The notes: generated from the letters alone by a model not told the origin. A stretch of 64,000 nucleotides of DNA from Brasenia schreberi (GCA_036023115.1 JAYKKT010000061.1:18017501-18081500); one strand, 5' to 3'; positions 1 to 12,321 are shown, numbered from the stretch's first letter. Numbers and translations are program-made.

Positions 1-135
1 CTCCACTACATGGGGCGAATTTGAGCGGGAGTACGGGGCTTGCTTTGATGCAATATGCGTCCTACCTCGTGGTATGGCGTAGATGCAATGCAAACTCACG
101 CTACTCCAAAGGGAAAACCCGAATGTAAAGACAAT

Positions 136-235
136 GCCGAAGGGAAATAACCGAAGGGAAATAACCGAAAGGAAATAACCAAAGGGAAATAACCGAAGGG
201 AAATGACTTGTAATGTAAATGCCGAAGGGAGATAT
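136..235. repeat. 14-bp minisatellite in LTR G
   Basis: Several tandem copies of a unit close to CGAAGGGAAATAAC. The same unit recurs at this LTR position in A (about 17412-17486 and 28508-28585), D (about 35440-35510 and 46490-46560) and, on the other strand, B (about 31455-31500), with copy-number differences. Confidence 0.75.
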
Positions 236-249
236 GTATATAAGGTATA

Positions 250-665
250 TATATGGGCCCTTACTTGGGTCTTGCAAATAAGAGCGAAGGCTCAATGTGG
301 GTGCGTGCTTGAATTGAAAGACTTACACACACGACATGAAATGAAACCCAAATAGTATAACACGGCCCTTACTTGGGTCTTTCAAATAAGAGCGAAGGCT
401 CAATGTGTGTGAGTGCTTGAATTAAAAGACTTACACACACGACATGAAATGAAACCCAAATATAACTTGCAATATGGCCTTGATTAAGGTCTTGGGAATA
501 AGAGCGAAAGCTCAATGTGTGTGAGTGCTTGAATTGAAGTACTATGCACACAACATGAAATTAAACCCAAATAGTATAACACGGCCCTTACTTGGGTCTT
601 TCAAATAAGAGCGAAGGCTCAATGTGTGTGAGTGCTTGAAATGAAAGACAACACACCCAACTTAA
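250..665 (-). repeat. 110-bp tandem units in LTR G (about 4 copies)
   Basis: Degenerate copies of a unit of about 110 bp. Each holds the palindrome-like core GAGCGAAAGCTC (or GAGCGAAGGCTC) and paired GTGTGAG / CTCACAC-like segments. The array belongs to the 3' part of the LTR and recurs in every LTR in the window. Confidence 0.8.
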
Positions 666-686
666 GCAAAACCCTACGTAAGTTAA

Positions 687-687
687 A

Positions 688-716
<29 letters not shown>
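687..716. repeat. (TA)n microsatellite
   Basis: A pure alternating TA tract followed by TTTATATA. Other LTRs have only short TATATA stretches here, so the expansion is specific to G. Confidence 0.9.
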
Positions 717-718
<2 letters not shown>

Positions 719-898
719 CTAGGGGCTGATTAGGCCCGTGTGTGTTCAAAATCGTGCACGACTAAGAGAGTGCACGTGTGTGTGGGTGTGCCAAGCCACG
801 TTATTACAAGTGGGGGGAGACTATGCTCCGTTATTACAACCCCGTATCGAATTAAATTTTAAGCAAGTATACAACTAAGGACCGAGTTAGGCACTTAC

Positions 899-953
899 TA
901 ATGGCTGGTCCGAAGATGCCTTGCTTGAGCATGGGCTTGGCCTTCGCCTTGGG
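899..953 (-). promoter_or_regulatory. Putative LTR micro-exon of G (55 nt)
   Basis: On the minus strand, the acceptor-like GTCTTACAG ends at 954 and the donor GTAAGT lies at 893-898, leaving 55 nt between. The same layout and length occur in B and E. Splicing is inferred from conservation and signal quality only. Confidence 0.45.
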
Positions 954-1774
954 CTGTAAGACGAAGCTCCACGGAGTTGAACCACAAAGGGCTGTTGGCT
1001 GGATGGAAATGGCACGCGGGAGGGGCGCCTTGAAGATGGCTGGCTGCTAGGAATGGGCTGGTTTTGTGTGTTGGGCTAAAGTGACTAAGTAAGGTCACTT
1101 AAGGAAGGTTGTAGTGTTAGGAAGTATGGCACTAAGGGGGAGTTTGAGGGAATGTCTAAGGGAGTACCTAAGGTTGGCGGGTGGTTGGCCGAATGGACAT
1201 GGAACAGTCGGTTGAAGTGGCCGACTGAGGGAGACTTGGTGGTGGTGGTTGCTAGGTTGGCTATGGGTGGCGTGGATGGGAAGGGAGATAGCTAGGATAT
1301 GGGGTAAGGTGGCGGTCGGATGTGGTGAGGTGACATGGGTAGGTCTTAGGGGGTTAAGTGGAGTGGCCGGGTGTAGCTAGTGTGGTTAGGTAATGGCGGG
1401 TGTTTGAAGTGGCTAAGGTCTGGCCGAATTGACGAGGTGGCGACGAGTGGCTGGTGTTAGGGTAAGGTGGTGGTGGTGCAGGTGGCTGGGAGTGGAGGGG
1501 GAGCGAAGAAGAGGTGGAGTGGAGTATGGGGTACTAACCGGTGTTAAAGAGAGGCGGTGGATGGAAGAGAGGAGCAGCCGGGTGGTTGAAGTGGAGGGTT
1601 CGGCCGGATGGAAGCGGTGGCGGCAGGTGGTTGGCCGGCTGGGGTGTGGTGGAGCAGGTGGAGCAAGGTGGTGGCTGGCTGTGGTGCAGGTGGAAGACCC
1701 AGCTGGGAGTGGCTGGGCTCGGTTGGGCTGGAAAGGGCATGAGAGAAGATGGAAAACCCGCCCCTTGGGGGGGG

Positions 1775-1782
1775 TTTATATA
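1775..1782 (-). promoter_or_regulatory. TATA-like box of LTR G
   Basis: The minus strand reads TATATAAA followed by a C run. A TATA-like box followed by 7-10 C is found at the same place in the B, A, D, E and F LTRs and is the likely RNA polymerase II core promoter. Confidence 0.6.
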
Positions 1783-3012
1783 GGGCTGGGATAGGTCGGT
1801 TGGGGGCTGGTATTAGGGTAGTGGTAAGGTGGTCTAGGGGTGGTGGTATGGTGGTAAGGTGGGCTGGTATTGGGGTAGGGCCAGATATTTTCATACAAGG
1901 GGTTTTGGGTAGATTGTGTGCTAGGTTTAGGTGGGGTGGTTTAGAGGTTTAGGGTTTAGCTAGGTGAGGTGGGTTGGGTGATTAGGCTAGGATTAGGTTA
2001 GGTTTAGGGAAATTAACCTAGGTTTAGGGAAGGATTAGGGAAGTGGGTTAGGTGATTAGGTTGGAATTAGGCCGGGATTAGGGAAGTGGGTTAGGTGATT
2101 AGGCTAGGATTAGGACAGGATTAGGGTAAAAGGCTAGGATTAGGTGTTTTTGGTTAGGATTGGATTAAGGAGCTCCCTTTGCATGACCCATAGACCCTAA
2201 TCATATCATGTTGGTGCAGCCCTAGGTTAGGTTTTGGCTAATTACAAGCTTAAACCCATGTTAACTAGGCTAACCCACATGATTAACCCCAAACTTGACA
2301 CACAAGTCAAGCTTAATTACAACACACACTTTAATCTTATCCTCCCCCACTCTCTCTCATGCCCATAATCCCACATGAAATTCAAGTGGGCCCCACCTCC
2401 ATTTATGAGAAGGTGATGTGGGCCATGGATATGGATATTGGATTGGATCTCTAGATCCAAATCCAAATCCAAGTCCAAGTCCACACATGGGTTTGGATTG
2501 GGATCTGGATATATATGGTCCAGATCCGATCCAAACTGAATTCTGACTCCTTCAGGTTGTGTTCGAAATGAACAGTTTGTGCAGGGTCTGACAGCATCAG
2601 TACTCCGTCTGCGTTGGGTCTTCGCCAACATGATCGTCCGCCTCTGTTTTCGCCTTTCGGAGATGACTTCAAATGATGTTTTGATGATAACAGGGTGTTG
2701 GACGTTCGAGATCCTGGGGGTGGATTCAATACGAGAGTTGCTGTGTCGGGCTCGACATGTGCTCCGGTTTCGGGCTCTCCATAGCTTTTCTGGTCCTGTC
2801 TGGATTAGGCCAAGCTGCTTCGGGGTTTCAAAATGTGTTTTAAAAGGTTTTTAAAACCATATTATACATATTTAAAACATATAAAGTTTAAAACATATGT
2901 ACAGGGTTGCCTGGAAGGCTCCTGGGTTTCCAAACTCAAAATAGCCCTTTGGGGCTGCTTTTACAAAACCAGGTTTTATTTGAGAAATTCGTGGGATTTC
3001 GGGGTGTTTACA

Positions 3013-6000
3013 TGAACCTACGAAAACGTTTTGAGGTGTTTGACTCGGGTTGTTTTTGTATGATTTTCATATTTTATTTCACGTGGATTTGCACGTGCCT
3101 ATGTCTTTCTTTTTATCCCTTTTCGGGCCAACTAGGTGTGTGTTATGAACACGTAACCTAAGTGTGGCAACTTTGAGCGGGAGTATGGGGTTTGCTTTGA
3201 TGCAATATGCGTCCTAACTCGTGGTATGGCGTATATGCAACGCAAACTCACGCAACTCCAAAGGGAAAACCCGAATTTGAAAGACAATGCGGAAGGGAAA
3301 TGACTTGTAATGTAAATAGCCGAAGGGAAATTGCGGAAGGGAAGCTGCAAAAGGGAAATATGGCTATATCTTAAGAGCGAAAAGGCTCAATAGTGCAAGT
3401 GTGTGTCGTGTATATATGTAAAGACTATGCACACTGCTGAACCTTAAAACCCAAATCTTAAAGACATAGCCGAAAGGGAAATACTTATAATATATATGGG
3501 CCCGAAGGTCGCCAACGTGTTGCATGGGTGTTGTGTATATATTGAAAGACAACTCACACGACTTAAATGAAACCCAAATATAAATTGCAATATGGCCTTA
3601 ACTAAGGTCTTGGGAGTAAGAGCGAAAGCTCAATGTGTGTGAGTGCGAGAATTGAAGTACTACGCACACAACATGAAATTAAACCCAAATATAAATTGCA
3701 ATATGGCCTTAACTAAGGTCTTGGGAGTAAGAGTGAAAGCTCAATGTGTGTGAGTGTATAATTGAAATACTACACACATGACATGAAAATAAACCCAAGG
3801 GAAATATAACACGGCCCTCACTTGGGTCTTGTAAATAAGAGCGAAAGCTCATTGTGTGTGAGTGCGAGAATTGAAAGACAACACACACAACTTAAGCAAA
3901 ATTCCACGCAACTTAAATTATATAAATAAATTTATATCTTAAGGGCTGATTAGGCCCGTGTGTGTTCAAAATCGTGCACGACTAAGAGCGAGGTAGGCTC
4001 AAGTGCACGTGTGTGTGGGTGTGCCAAGCCACGTTATTACAAGCGGGGGGAGACAATGCTCCGTTATTACAACCCCGTATCAAATTTAATTTAACTTAAG
4101 CAAGTCTACAAATAAGGATCAAGTTAGGCATTTACGTATAGCTGGTCCGGAGGTGACTTGCTTGAGCTTGGGCTTGGGCATTGCCTTGGGTTGCAAGAGG
4201 GAGCTCCTCGGAATGGCACGGCAAGGGTGTGACTGGCCGGGTGACAAGGGAGCAGGGGTGTGGCGCCTTGGGGCTTGCCGGCTTCTAGGAGGGTGCTGTT
4301 GTGGTGTCTCAGGATGAGGTGTTTTGGGAGGGTCACTAAGGTATAGGGCACGTTCTAGGGAAGGTGGAGCTAAGGGGTGACTAGGGGCTGTCTAAAGAAG
4401 AGGGTGTAAGGCCGCGAGTGGTTAGATGTAGTCGCCTATGGTTGGCCGACTGGTGGCAGGTTAGGTGGTGGCCGACTGGGGTATCTAGGGGTGTTTAGGA
4501 ATGGCGAGGGAGCTAGCTAGGGTGTTGGCTAAGGGATGGTTAAAGGGGAGGAAGGGCAGGTCCTAGGGAACAAGGTAAGGTGGCTGGGGTAGTTAGGGGG
4601 TGTCACTAATGGGAAGGTAGGGCAGCGGGTGGTGTAATGGGTTGTGTCTGGCCGAATGGGGAAGGGTGGCAGGACGGTTGTGGTGGTATGGGTGGCTGAG
4701 AGTGGAGGGGGAAGTGAAGATATGGTGGAGCTAGGTTAGGGTACTAACCGGAGAGGCAAGGGAGGTTGGCGGGTGTCCAAGGAAGGCATCCGGGTGGAAG
4801 GAGTGGAGCTGGCCGGGCGACTGTGGTGGCATGGAATGATGCAGGCCGGGAGATGGTGGCGGCGTGGAGTGGAGCTGGCCAGGAAGTGGTGGTGGTGCAG
4901 GTGGGAGAAGAGAGCAAGGGGTGAGAGAAGACTCGGCTGGCCCAAAATGGCTGGGCTCCCACTTGGGGGGGGTTTATAGGTTTTTTCAAAAGTCGGTTTG
5001 GGCTGGTTTTGAAAGGGTGGTTTAGTGGTTAGGTGGTGGTGGTTTAGTGATAAGGTGGGCTAGATATTTAGGGGGACCATATTTTTAATTTAGGTAGTTT
5101 TAGGGATATGGTGTGCTAGGGTTTAGGTGGGGTGCTTTAGTGGTTTAGGGCTTAGCTAGGTGGGTTGGTTTTGGGGTGAGGTTTAGTGAGGTGGGTTAGG
5201 TGTTTAGGCTAGGATTAGGTTAGGATTAAGGGAATTAGGCTGGGTTTAGGGAAGGATTTGGGAGGTGGGTTAGGTGATTAGGTTGGGATTAGGCCAGGAT
5301 TAGGGAAGTGGGTTAGGTGATTAGGCTAGGGTTAGGCCGGAATTAGGGTAAATGGCTAGGATTACGGGTTTTGGCTTAGGATTGGGTTAGGAGGCTCCCT
5401 TTGCATAACCCATGGACTTCATTGCATCATGTTGGTGCAACCCTAGGTTAGGTGTAGGCTCATACAAGCTTAAACCCTCATTAATTAGGCTAACCCACAT
5501 GATTAACCCAAACTTGACACACAAGTCAAGCTTAATACATCTCCCTCATGCTTATCCTCCCCATTCTCTCTCATGCCCATAATGTGAATTTCAAGTGGGC
5601 CCCACCTCCATTTATGAGAAGGTGATGTGGGCCATGGATGTGGATATTGGATTGGATCTTTGAATCCAAATCCAAATCCAAATCCACACATACATTTGGA
5701 TTGGGATCTGGATATATATGGTCCAGATCCAATCCAAACTGAATTCTGACTCCTTTAGGGTATGTTCGAAATGAACGGTTTGTGCGGGGTCTAACAGCAT
5801 CAGTACTCTGTCTTGCGTTGGGTCTTCGCCAACATGGTCGTCCGCTTATGTTTTCACCTTCGGGAGATCATTTCATATGATTTGTTGCTAACAGGGACTT
5901 GGACGTTCGAGATCCTGGGGATGGATCTAGCACGAGAGTTGCTGTGTCGGGCTCGACATGTGCTCCGGTTTCGGGCTCTCGTTAGCTCTTCTGGTCCTAC

Positions 6001-6215
6001 TTTCATCAGGCCAAGCCGCTTTGTGGGGTTTCAAAATGTATTTTAAAAAGGTTTTAAAAGCACATTATACATATTTTAAAGCATATATAGTTTAAACATA
6101 TGTACCGGGTAGCCTGGAAGGCTCCTGGGTTTCCAGACTCAAAATAGCCCTTTGGGGCTGCTTTTACAAAACCAGGTTATTTTTGAGAAGTTCGTGGGAT
6201 TTCCAGGTGTTTATA
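3013..6215 (-). repeat. 3' LTR of F (left end interrupted by G)
   Basis: It aligns along its length with the E LTR. Position 3013 corresponds to about 8315 in E, which shows that G was inserted in it. It contains degenerate 110-bp units (about 3590-3905), a TATAAA-type box (minus strand, 4973-4978), TTAGG-rich U3 and the TTTGGA hexamer block near 5630-5720. The terminus at 6208-6215 is TGTTTATA, one C>T change from the family end. The second LTR donor is also mutated, reading GTAAAT instead of GTAAGT near 4131-4136. Confidence 0.88.
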
Positions 6216-6230
6216 GATGCCCCTCTTTGG
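6216..6230 (-). other. Polypurine tract of F
   Basis: The minus strand reads CCAAAGAGGGGCATC directly before the 3' LTR. The same tract precedes the 3' LTRs of A, C, D and E. It is the expected primer for plus-strand DNA synthesis. Confidence 0.85.
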
Positions 6231-7398
6231 TATTGTCCAAATTGATTTGGATAATGGCAAAGATGACAAACACCCCTTTCAATGTCTCCCTAGATCTAAC
6301 CACGAAAATATGGGATCATCCCAATCTTTAGCAAAATCTCACTTTTAAAAACCCTGGTAGGAGGAGATATCACGCCAAAGGGATATACAGAATGGTTTCT
6401 GGTCCTTAAATGGGATCATGTTATGCAAATGTCCATGCATGGAAATATAGATGCATGACATGGGTGGGGTGCCAAGAGTGGCGACCTCCCAGAGACCAGA
6501 TATGGTCGAACTCTTGAGACTTACAAGGCCTGTTGCTCCAAGTAAGCAGATCCTATGCTGTTCGATATTCGATTTTTCAAAATCTATTTACAAAATCTAT
6601 TTACAAAAGGGACAACTGTCTTGAGTCTCAATCCTAAGGATCTCGAGCTCTTCATGTTTGCCTTTGCTTGAGTCTTGACACTCGCTTATCTAGCGGAGGT
6701 TTTATAAGAAAACAAGGTATATTTCAAATTCCTACGTCTTACTCGAAACGTCGAATTCTCAAGCAAAATGAAATTCAAGTAAGTAAATCCTATTTTTACT
6801 TTAGGATTCCTCGAAATGAACCATGTTCTAGCTTGGGATAAGCCAGGGATGGGAAAGAGATACCACGGTCCCTTCTGAAGCGTCCCATTGTTTAAGGCAT
6901 AGAAGGCGGAAAACTGCTCTTTTTGAGCTTTTTGGCCTCTTTTTCCTTTTTTTCATAGAGGGTCTCCCTTTGGGAGTATTTTTTCTTTAATCCCTCCTTT
7001 TTTTTCACAAGAGAATTGAATTTTTCTTTTGGATTCTAGTTTCTTTCTTTTGGGAATAGACTTTGAATGGGAAATTCCCTTTATTTGGGCTACGTTTTCC
7101 TTTTGGAAGGAGAAGAGAAGGGGGGGAAGGACTTATCCCAAGGTCACACTCGATCCATTCCAGATCAGCCTATTTAGAAATAGCACGTACTACTTGCAAG
7201 TATCTTGCTATATTGAACTAGGCCTTTCTTTGTAAGAAGAAGGATTTTGAAATGTAAACTTGATTTTGGAAAACTCTACTCTTTCACAAGTGCGAATTCT
7301 CTTACTCAGGGTCACACGATTTTGCCTTTGCACCTTATTTTCAGGTCTTAGGGTAGCTATCCCTAAAGGTTTTTGAAAATTGAAATTTAACCCAAATC
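6231..7398 (-). other. Conserved 3' untranslated region of F
   Basis: About 1.2 kb between the pol stop and the polypurine tract, similar throughout to the same interval in A, C, D and E. I see no conserved sense ORF. A short antisense reading frame that is open in A and D is broken here. Conserved details include the CTCCC-TTT-GGGAG inverted repeat and a T-rich stretch. Confidence 0.7.
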
Positions 7399-8080
7399 CT
7401 ACACATAATACTTCTTTAAGTATTGAATATTGATAGGATCTGCTAAATTCCTACCTTCTACATCGATTAACCAATACGAGTTGTTCGTGGTGGTTGCACG
7501 TACAACATAGGGTCCATCCCACTTGGGGCACCACTTTCCAAGTGGATGTGGGCCACGATAGTGGATGATTTTCAAAACCAGATCTCCCACTTCAAAGTGG
7601 TGAGGTCTCATGTGTTTGCCATAATGTCGGGCTATTCTTTGCCGGTATGCGCGAGCATGATCCATAGCAAGGAGTCGCCTCTCATCTAGCAAATCTAGTT
7701 CGGCCATCCTAGCATGTTGAAGCGTCTCTAGGGGGAGGTCGAGTGCTATGGATGTATGCAATGAATGCAATTGAGTATGAATGGGAAGAATGACGTTTGT
7801 GCCATACACCAATTCGAATGGTGTGGCATTCGTGGGAATCCGGATGGAAGTCCTCTAAGCCCATAAGGCTTCATCCAGCTTCTCGTGCCACGTCCTATCC
7901 TTTTCTAAAGTCTTCTCAATTATGCTAATGAGAGTCTTGTTTGTGGCTTCGGCTTGGCTGTTGCCTTGAGGGTAGTAGGGTGAAGAGAAGTGGTGAGTTA
8001 TGCCATACGTGTTGCACAACTTAACCATCCGCTCGTTTTTGAATGGGGTGCCATTATTAGACACAAGGTCTCGTGGACCT
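7399..8080 (-). pseudogene. pol: F pol remnant: integrase core end and C-terminus
   Basis: The minus-strand reading frame covers the second half of the integrase core and the C-terminal domain, ending in LKKYYV and a stop at 7399. Recognisable pieces are SPYYPQGN, the catalytic-Glu motif QAEATNK and the GPY-type motif WDGPYVV. An in-frame stop at about 7855-7857 lies where relatives encode Tyr. The second catalytic Asp motif, VSDNG in A, C and D, reads VSNNG here, so the D,D35E triad is lost. Right of 8080 the gene is cut by E. No chromodomain follows, as expected for the Tat clade. It is non-functional. Confidence 0.85.
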
Positions 8081-8170
8081 TGTAGACGCAGAAAGTTCCC
8101 ACTCCTGGTTTTTAGGCCTGAAGCGAACCTTTTCGTGAGTCTAAGCCCTATTTAAGCAAAAGGCGTGCCA

Positions 8171-8190
8171 GCTAGCTTACTTAAGCTAGC
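8171..8190 (-). other. U5 hairpin of E next to a PBS-like ninemer
   Basis: Perfect 9-bp arms GCTAGCTTA / TAAGCTAGC with a 2-nt spacer. In element sense TGGCACGCC follows directly (8162-8170), matching the first 9 nt of the family PBS. Confidence 0.7.
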
Positions 8191-9454
8191 GAAGAGAAAA
8201 TTAAATCTGACTCCTAACGTGGCGACTGTGAGCAAGTAAGCTCTTTTCGTCGCAGATCTTCTTGCATCGATGCGCAAGGGTCAGTCTGTACGCTTTTAAA
8301 ATCGAGTTTTGGAATATAAGAACCTATGAAAACGTGTTTGAGGTGTTTGATTCGGGTTGCTTTTGTATTATTTTCAGATTTTATTTCACGTGGATTTGCA
8401 CGTGCCTATGTCTTTCTTTTTATCCCTTTTCGGGCCAACTAGGTGTGTGTTATGAACACGTAACCTAGGTGTGGTGACTTTGAGCGGGAGTATGGGGTTT
8501 GCTTTGATGCAATATGCGTCCTAACTCATGGTATGGCATATATGCAATGCAAACTCACGCAACTCCAAAGGGAAACCCGAATTTGAAAGACAATGCGGAA
8601 GGGAAATGACTTGTAATGTAAATAGCCGAAGGGAAATTGCGGAAGGGAAATTGCGGAAGGGAAATTGCAAAAGGGAAATATGGTTATATCTTAAGAGCAG
8701 AAAGGCTCAATAGTGCAAGTGTGTGTCGTGTATATATGTAAAGACTATGCACACTGCTGAACCTTAAAACCCAAATCTTAAAGACATAGCCGAAAGGGAA
8801 ATACTTATAATATATATGGGCCCGAAGGTCGCCAACGTGTTGCATGGGTGTTGTGTGTATATTGAAAGACAACTCACATGACTTAAATGAAACCCAAATA
8901 TAAATTGCAATATGGCCTTAACTAAGGTCTTGGGAGTAAGAGCGAAAGCTTAATGTGTGTGAGTGCGAGAATTAAAGTACTACGCACACGACATGAAATT
9001 AAACCCAAATATAAATTGCAATATGGCCTTAACTAAGGTCTTGGGAGTAAGAGCGAAAGCTCAATGTGTGTGAGTGTATAATTGAAATGCTACACACACG
9101 ACATGAATTTAAACCCAAGGGAAATATAACACGGCCCTTACTTGGGTCTTGCAAATAAGAGCGAAAGCTCAATGTGTGTGAGTGCGAGAATTGAAAGATA
9201 ACACACAGAACTTAAGCAAAACCCCACGCAACTTAAATTATATAAATAAATTTATATCTTTGGGCTGATTAGGCCCGTGTGTGTTTAAAATCGTGCACGA
9301 CTAAGAGCGAGGTAGGCTCAAGTGCACGTGTGTGTGGGTGCGCCAAGCCACGTTATTACAAGCGGTGGGAGACAATGCTCTGTTATTACAACCCCGTATC
9401 AAATTTAATTTAACTTAAGCAAGTCTACAAATAAGGACCGAGTTAGGTACTTAC

Positions 9455-9509
9455 GTATAGCTGGTCCGGAGGTAACTTGCTTGAGCTTGGGCTTGGGCGT
9501 CTCCTTGGG
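9455..9509 (-). promoter_or_regulatory. Putative LTR micro-exon of E (55 nt)
   Basis: On the minus strand, the acceptor-like CCCTCTTGCAG ends at 9510 and the donor GTAAGT is at 9449-9454. Length and flanks match G and B. Function is inferred. Confidence 0.45.
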
Positions 9510-10426
9510 CTGCAAGAGGGAGCTCCTCGGAATGGCACGACAAGGGTGTGACTGGCCAGGTGACAAGGGAGCGCGGGTGTGGCGCCTTGGGGCTTGCCGA
9601 CTGCTAGGAGGGTGCTGCTGGGGTGTCTCGAGCTGAGGTGTTTAGGGAGTGTCACTAAGGTATTGGCAGGTTCTAGGGAAGGTGGAGCTAAGGGGTGACT
9701 AAGGGGGATGTCTAAGGAAGAGGGTGTAAGACCGCGGGTGGTGACAAGGTGCAGCCGGCTGTGGTTGGCCGACTAGGGGCAGGTTAGGTGGTGGTCGGCT
9801 GGGGTATCTAGGGGTGTTTGGGAATGGCGAGGGAGCTAGCTAGGGTGTTGGCTAAGGGATGGTTAAAGGGGAGGAAGGGCAGGTCCTAGGGAACAAGGTA
9901 AAGTGGCCGGGGTACCTAGGGGGTATCACGAATGGGAAGGTAGGGCAGCGGGTGGTGTGGTTGGGTATGTTTGAAGGGTGGCGGGTTGTTAGGTGGTGGC
10001 CGACTGAATGGAGTGGAGACTAGGCTAGGGTAGGGTGCTATGGGGTGGCTGAGAGTGGAGGGGGAGTGAAGATAGGGTAGAGTTAGGATAAGGTACTAAC
10101 CGGAGAGGCGAAGGAGGTTGGCGAGTGGAAGGAGTGGATGCAGCCGGGTGAAAGGAGTGGATGCTGCAGAGCGGGGAAGGCCGGGAGGTGGCGGTGGCAT
10201 GGAGTGGTGCAGGCCGGGAGGTGGCGGTGGAGCAGGTGAGAGAAGAGAGCAAGGGGTGAGAGAGGAGAGCTCGGTTGGGCTCGTGCTGGAAAAAGATGAA
10301 AAACCTGCCCACTAGGGGGGGGGTTTATAGGTTTTTCAAGGGTCGGTTTCAGCTGGTTTTGAAAGGGTAGTTTGGTGGTTAGGTGGTGGGGGTTTAGTGA
10401 TAAGGTGGGCTAGATATTTAGGGGGG

Positions 10427-10431
10427 ACCAG
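10427..10431. repeat. Left target-site duplication of C (ACCAG)
   Basis: ACCAG at 10427-10431 is repeated at 55951-55955, directly outside the two C LTRs. Confidence 0.95.
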
Positions 10432-11088
10432 TGTAAACACCCCAAAAACCCAAATACTTTTCAAAACCAAATGCCTGGTTCGAAAACCAGTTCAAAAGAT
10501 AAGTTTGGAATCTTCGAAAAACTCAAGAACTCAAAACATTTCAAAATTCTGTTTTCCAACCCTGTTTGAAACATGAAAAATCTTGAAAATGGACGGAACT
10601 CCTATTTTTACGAAAGACCAGACGAACAGATGAAGCCTGGCTCAAAATAGTCGCAAAAGATTCAAAAAGTTCAAAGGTCAAGCCTAGCCCGATGAAAAGT
10701 GAATTTCGAGGACGAAAAAGAAGCCCAAGCCACAAACGCGTTTCAAGCCTGAAGCATCAAAGGCCAAGCCAAAAGCATCTCTGAAATCACGGAAAATCCA
10801 AGTCAAATGCAAGAAGAAACAGTCGAAACAGAGTCCAGAAAGACGAAAAGAAGCTTGGATGATGAAAATGAGAAAAACCCAACGTAAGATGGAATCTTGA
10901 TGAACTCAGGACCCGCATGAAGCATCCAGCTTGAAACGCCAGAAAGGACTGAAGAAGAGAAAAATTTGAATCAAATTTGGATCCAAAAATCCAGATCCAG
11001 ATCCAAGATCCATATCCAAACGAAACTTGGATTGGATTGGATCCGGATTTTAGAAACCAACAAAGGATCCATATCCACACAAGGGGCC

Positions 11089-11096
11089 TATAAAAG
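11089..11096 (+). promoter_or_regulatory. TATA box of C 5' LTR
   Basis: TATAAAAG within GGCCTATAAAAGGACG, a near-perfect plant TATA box, repeated in the 3' LTR at 53718-53725. Transcription would start near 11120. Confidence 0.75.
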
Positions 11097-12251
11097 GACG
11101 TGAGTGGGCTGGCTTTGAAGGGGACGAATTTCCAGCATTTCACGTTGATAGTTTGGGGGGAGAAGAGAGAGAGAGAGAGAGGAAGGTCAACAAAAGGGGC
11201 TGGCCTTCCCCTCTTATTTTGTAAAATCGTGGGTGGATCTTGTGGGCTGCACTCAAGTGCAAGTTGAAGCATTTCACGCCTTGTATGTTGCTGGAAATGA
11301 AGAGAAACCTGGCGGCATTGGATGGGCTTTCTTCAATGGAGATTGGCTGCGTTGGAAACGAGATCAAATGGGCTGATAGGTTGTCAAGGTAAGCCCCTAA
11401 AATCCTGCCCAAAGCCCCCTCTTTTCGTACCTCTCAAAACCACCTAAGCTCTAGAACATAAAATGTCAAAAAGTCCAGCCAAGATGCTGGCCGAACTTCA
11501 CTAAAGGAACGATCCTAGTTCTACCTAAGACTACTCTAATCTAGAACCATACCCAGCTCGGCCATTGGCTGGCCAAGCTCACCTTAGATCCCTCCCAGCC
11601 AAATCTTCTAGCACTAAACCACCTAAACTATTTCCTAAACCAAAACTACTCCTAGAGACCTAGCCAAAACCGAGTGTCTAAAACACTCGGTTCCTTCCTT
11701 TGGACGAACCCATTTTCACCTATCTAGTTCGGCCCATGCTAGCTGAGTTCATTTTAGGTTTTTCCCTAAACTAAATCCATTACCTAAGTTAAATCCCAAC
11801 CAAAAGAACTAACCTAAACCTACCCAGCTCGGCCACCCTTTGGCCGAGCCACTCCCTTAGGATCTCACGTGAGATCAAACACCCAACACCAGCCCAAGCT
11901 CGGCCACCCTTTGGCCAAGCATTGCCCTAGAGCTTACCTTAGGATTTCCCCTAAGATCACTCACTATCCCTAAACCAATCTTGACCCATTGTGAGACGAG
12001 TATCCCTTCGCATCTCGCCCGAACCACTTCCTTAGACATCCCCTAACTCGACCACTAGTTGGTCAGGTTTTCCCCTTAGAACCTTGAGCTAACCTTCGAC
12101 CAAAACAAACCACCTAGACCTAACTCAGATCCGTTAGTTTTTCACCCTAGATCTATCATATCTAAGCCCGAAACCCATAGTGCATTAGCTTGTCAATCTA
12201 GCCCAGGTCACGATCTAGGATCAACCTTCTACGTAGCTGGTCATCTCGCAG

Positions 12252-12321
12252 AGGAAAGTCCATCCAATGGCTATATCCAAGGTCAGGTTTCGTTGAAAAA
12301 GGAAGCCCAAGCAAATGACGA
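12252..12321 (+). promoter_or_regulatory. Putative LTR micro-exon of C (70 nt)
   Basis: CATCTCGCAG ends at 12251 and GTAAGTGCTCGAATC starts at 12322. The donor context matches the other LTR types (GTAAGTGCC then AACTCGGTC) although the surrounding sequence is diverged. The 3' LTR copy is 54882-54951. Confidence 0.45.

Larger units (their letters stand above)
1..3012 (-). mobile_element. Element G: partial LTR inserted in the F LTR
   Basis: This is a long terminal repeat of the same Tat-like family as A, B and D, read backwards on the plus strand; its terminus TGTTTACA is at 3005-3012. Its left end lies outside the window: aligned to the LTR of A, about 385 bp are missing. Right after it, at 3013, the sequence continues as the interior of the F LTR, not with the purine tract that follows a 3' LTR of a minus-strand element. 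It is therefore either a solo LTR or the 5' LTR of a minus-strand element extending left. It holds the 110-bp tandem units, a TATA-like box and the telomere-like G+T-rich tract. No coding sequence is supported; the Gly/Arg- and Pro-rich frames at 1429-1952 are low-complexity by-products. Confidence 0.85.
3013..8080 (-). mobile_element. Element F: oldest Tat-like element, partial
   Basis: This is the 3' part of a minus-strand element: 3' LTR (3013-6215), polypurine tract, 3' untranslated region and the end of pol, cut off at 8080 by insertion of E. The first 230 bp or so of the plus-read LTR lie beyond G, outside the window. The 5' part must lie right of the window, beyond E. F is the outermost host of the E>C>B>A nest. 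Its LTR terminus TTTATA (TTTACA elsewhere), pol stop codon and altered integrase Asp mark it as inactive. Confidence 0.88.
8081..10431 (-). repeat. 3' LTR of E, left part
   Basis: Begins TGTAGACG and runs to the C insertion site. With 55956-57097 it makes one LTR of about 3.49 kb, the longest complete one here. In element sense this part holds the core promoter (TATAAA, minus strand, 10324-10329, then a long C run), the putative 55-nt micro-exon at 9455-9509, the 110-bp units (about 8890-9215) and the U5 hairpin 8171-8190 with the PBS-like ninemer (plus strand 8162-8170). Confidence 0.9.

Noticed and set aside
1429..1952. Gly/Arg-rich and Pro/His-rich frames on both strands in LTR G, with similar ones at 15674-15995 and 18628-18960
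   Set aside because: GGTGG-type low-complexity DNA is open in several frames at once; these are parts of the LTR leader and promoter, not genes.
1930..2130. Interstitial telomere
   Set aside because: Only a short perfect TTTAGGG stretch in otherwise irregular TTAGG-rich LTR sequence that recurs in all A-type LTRs.
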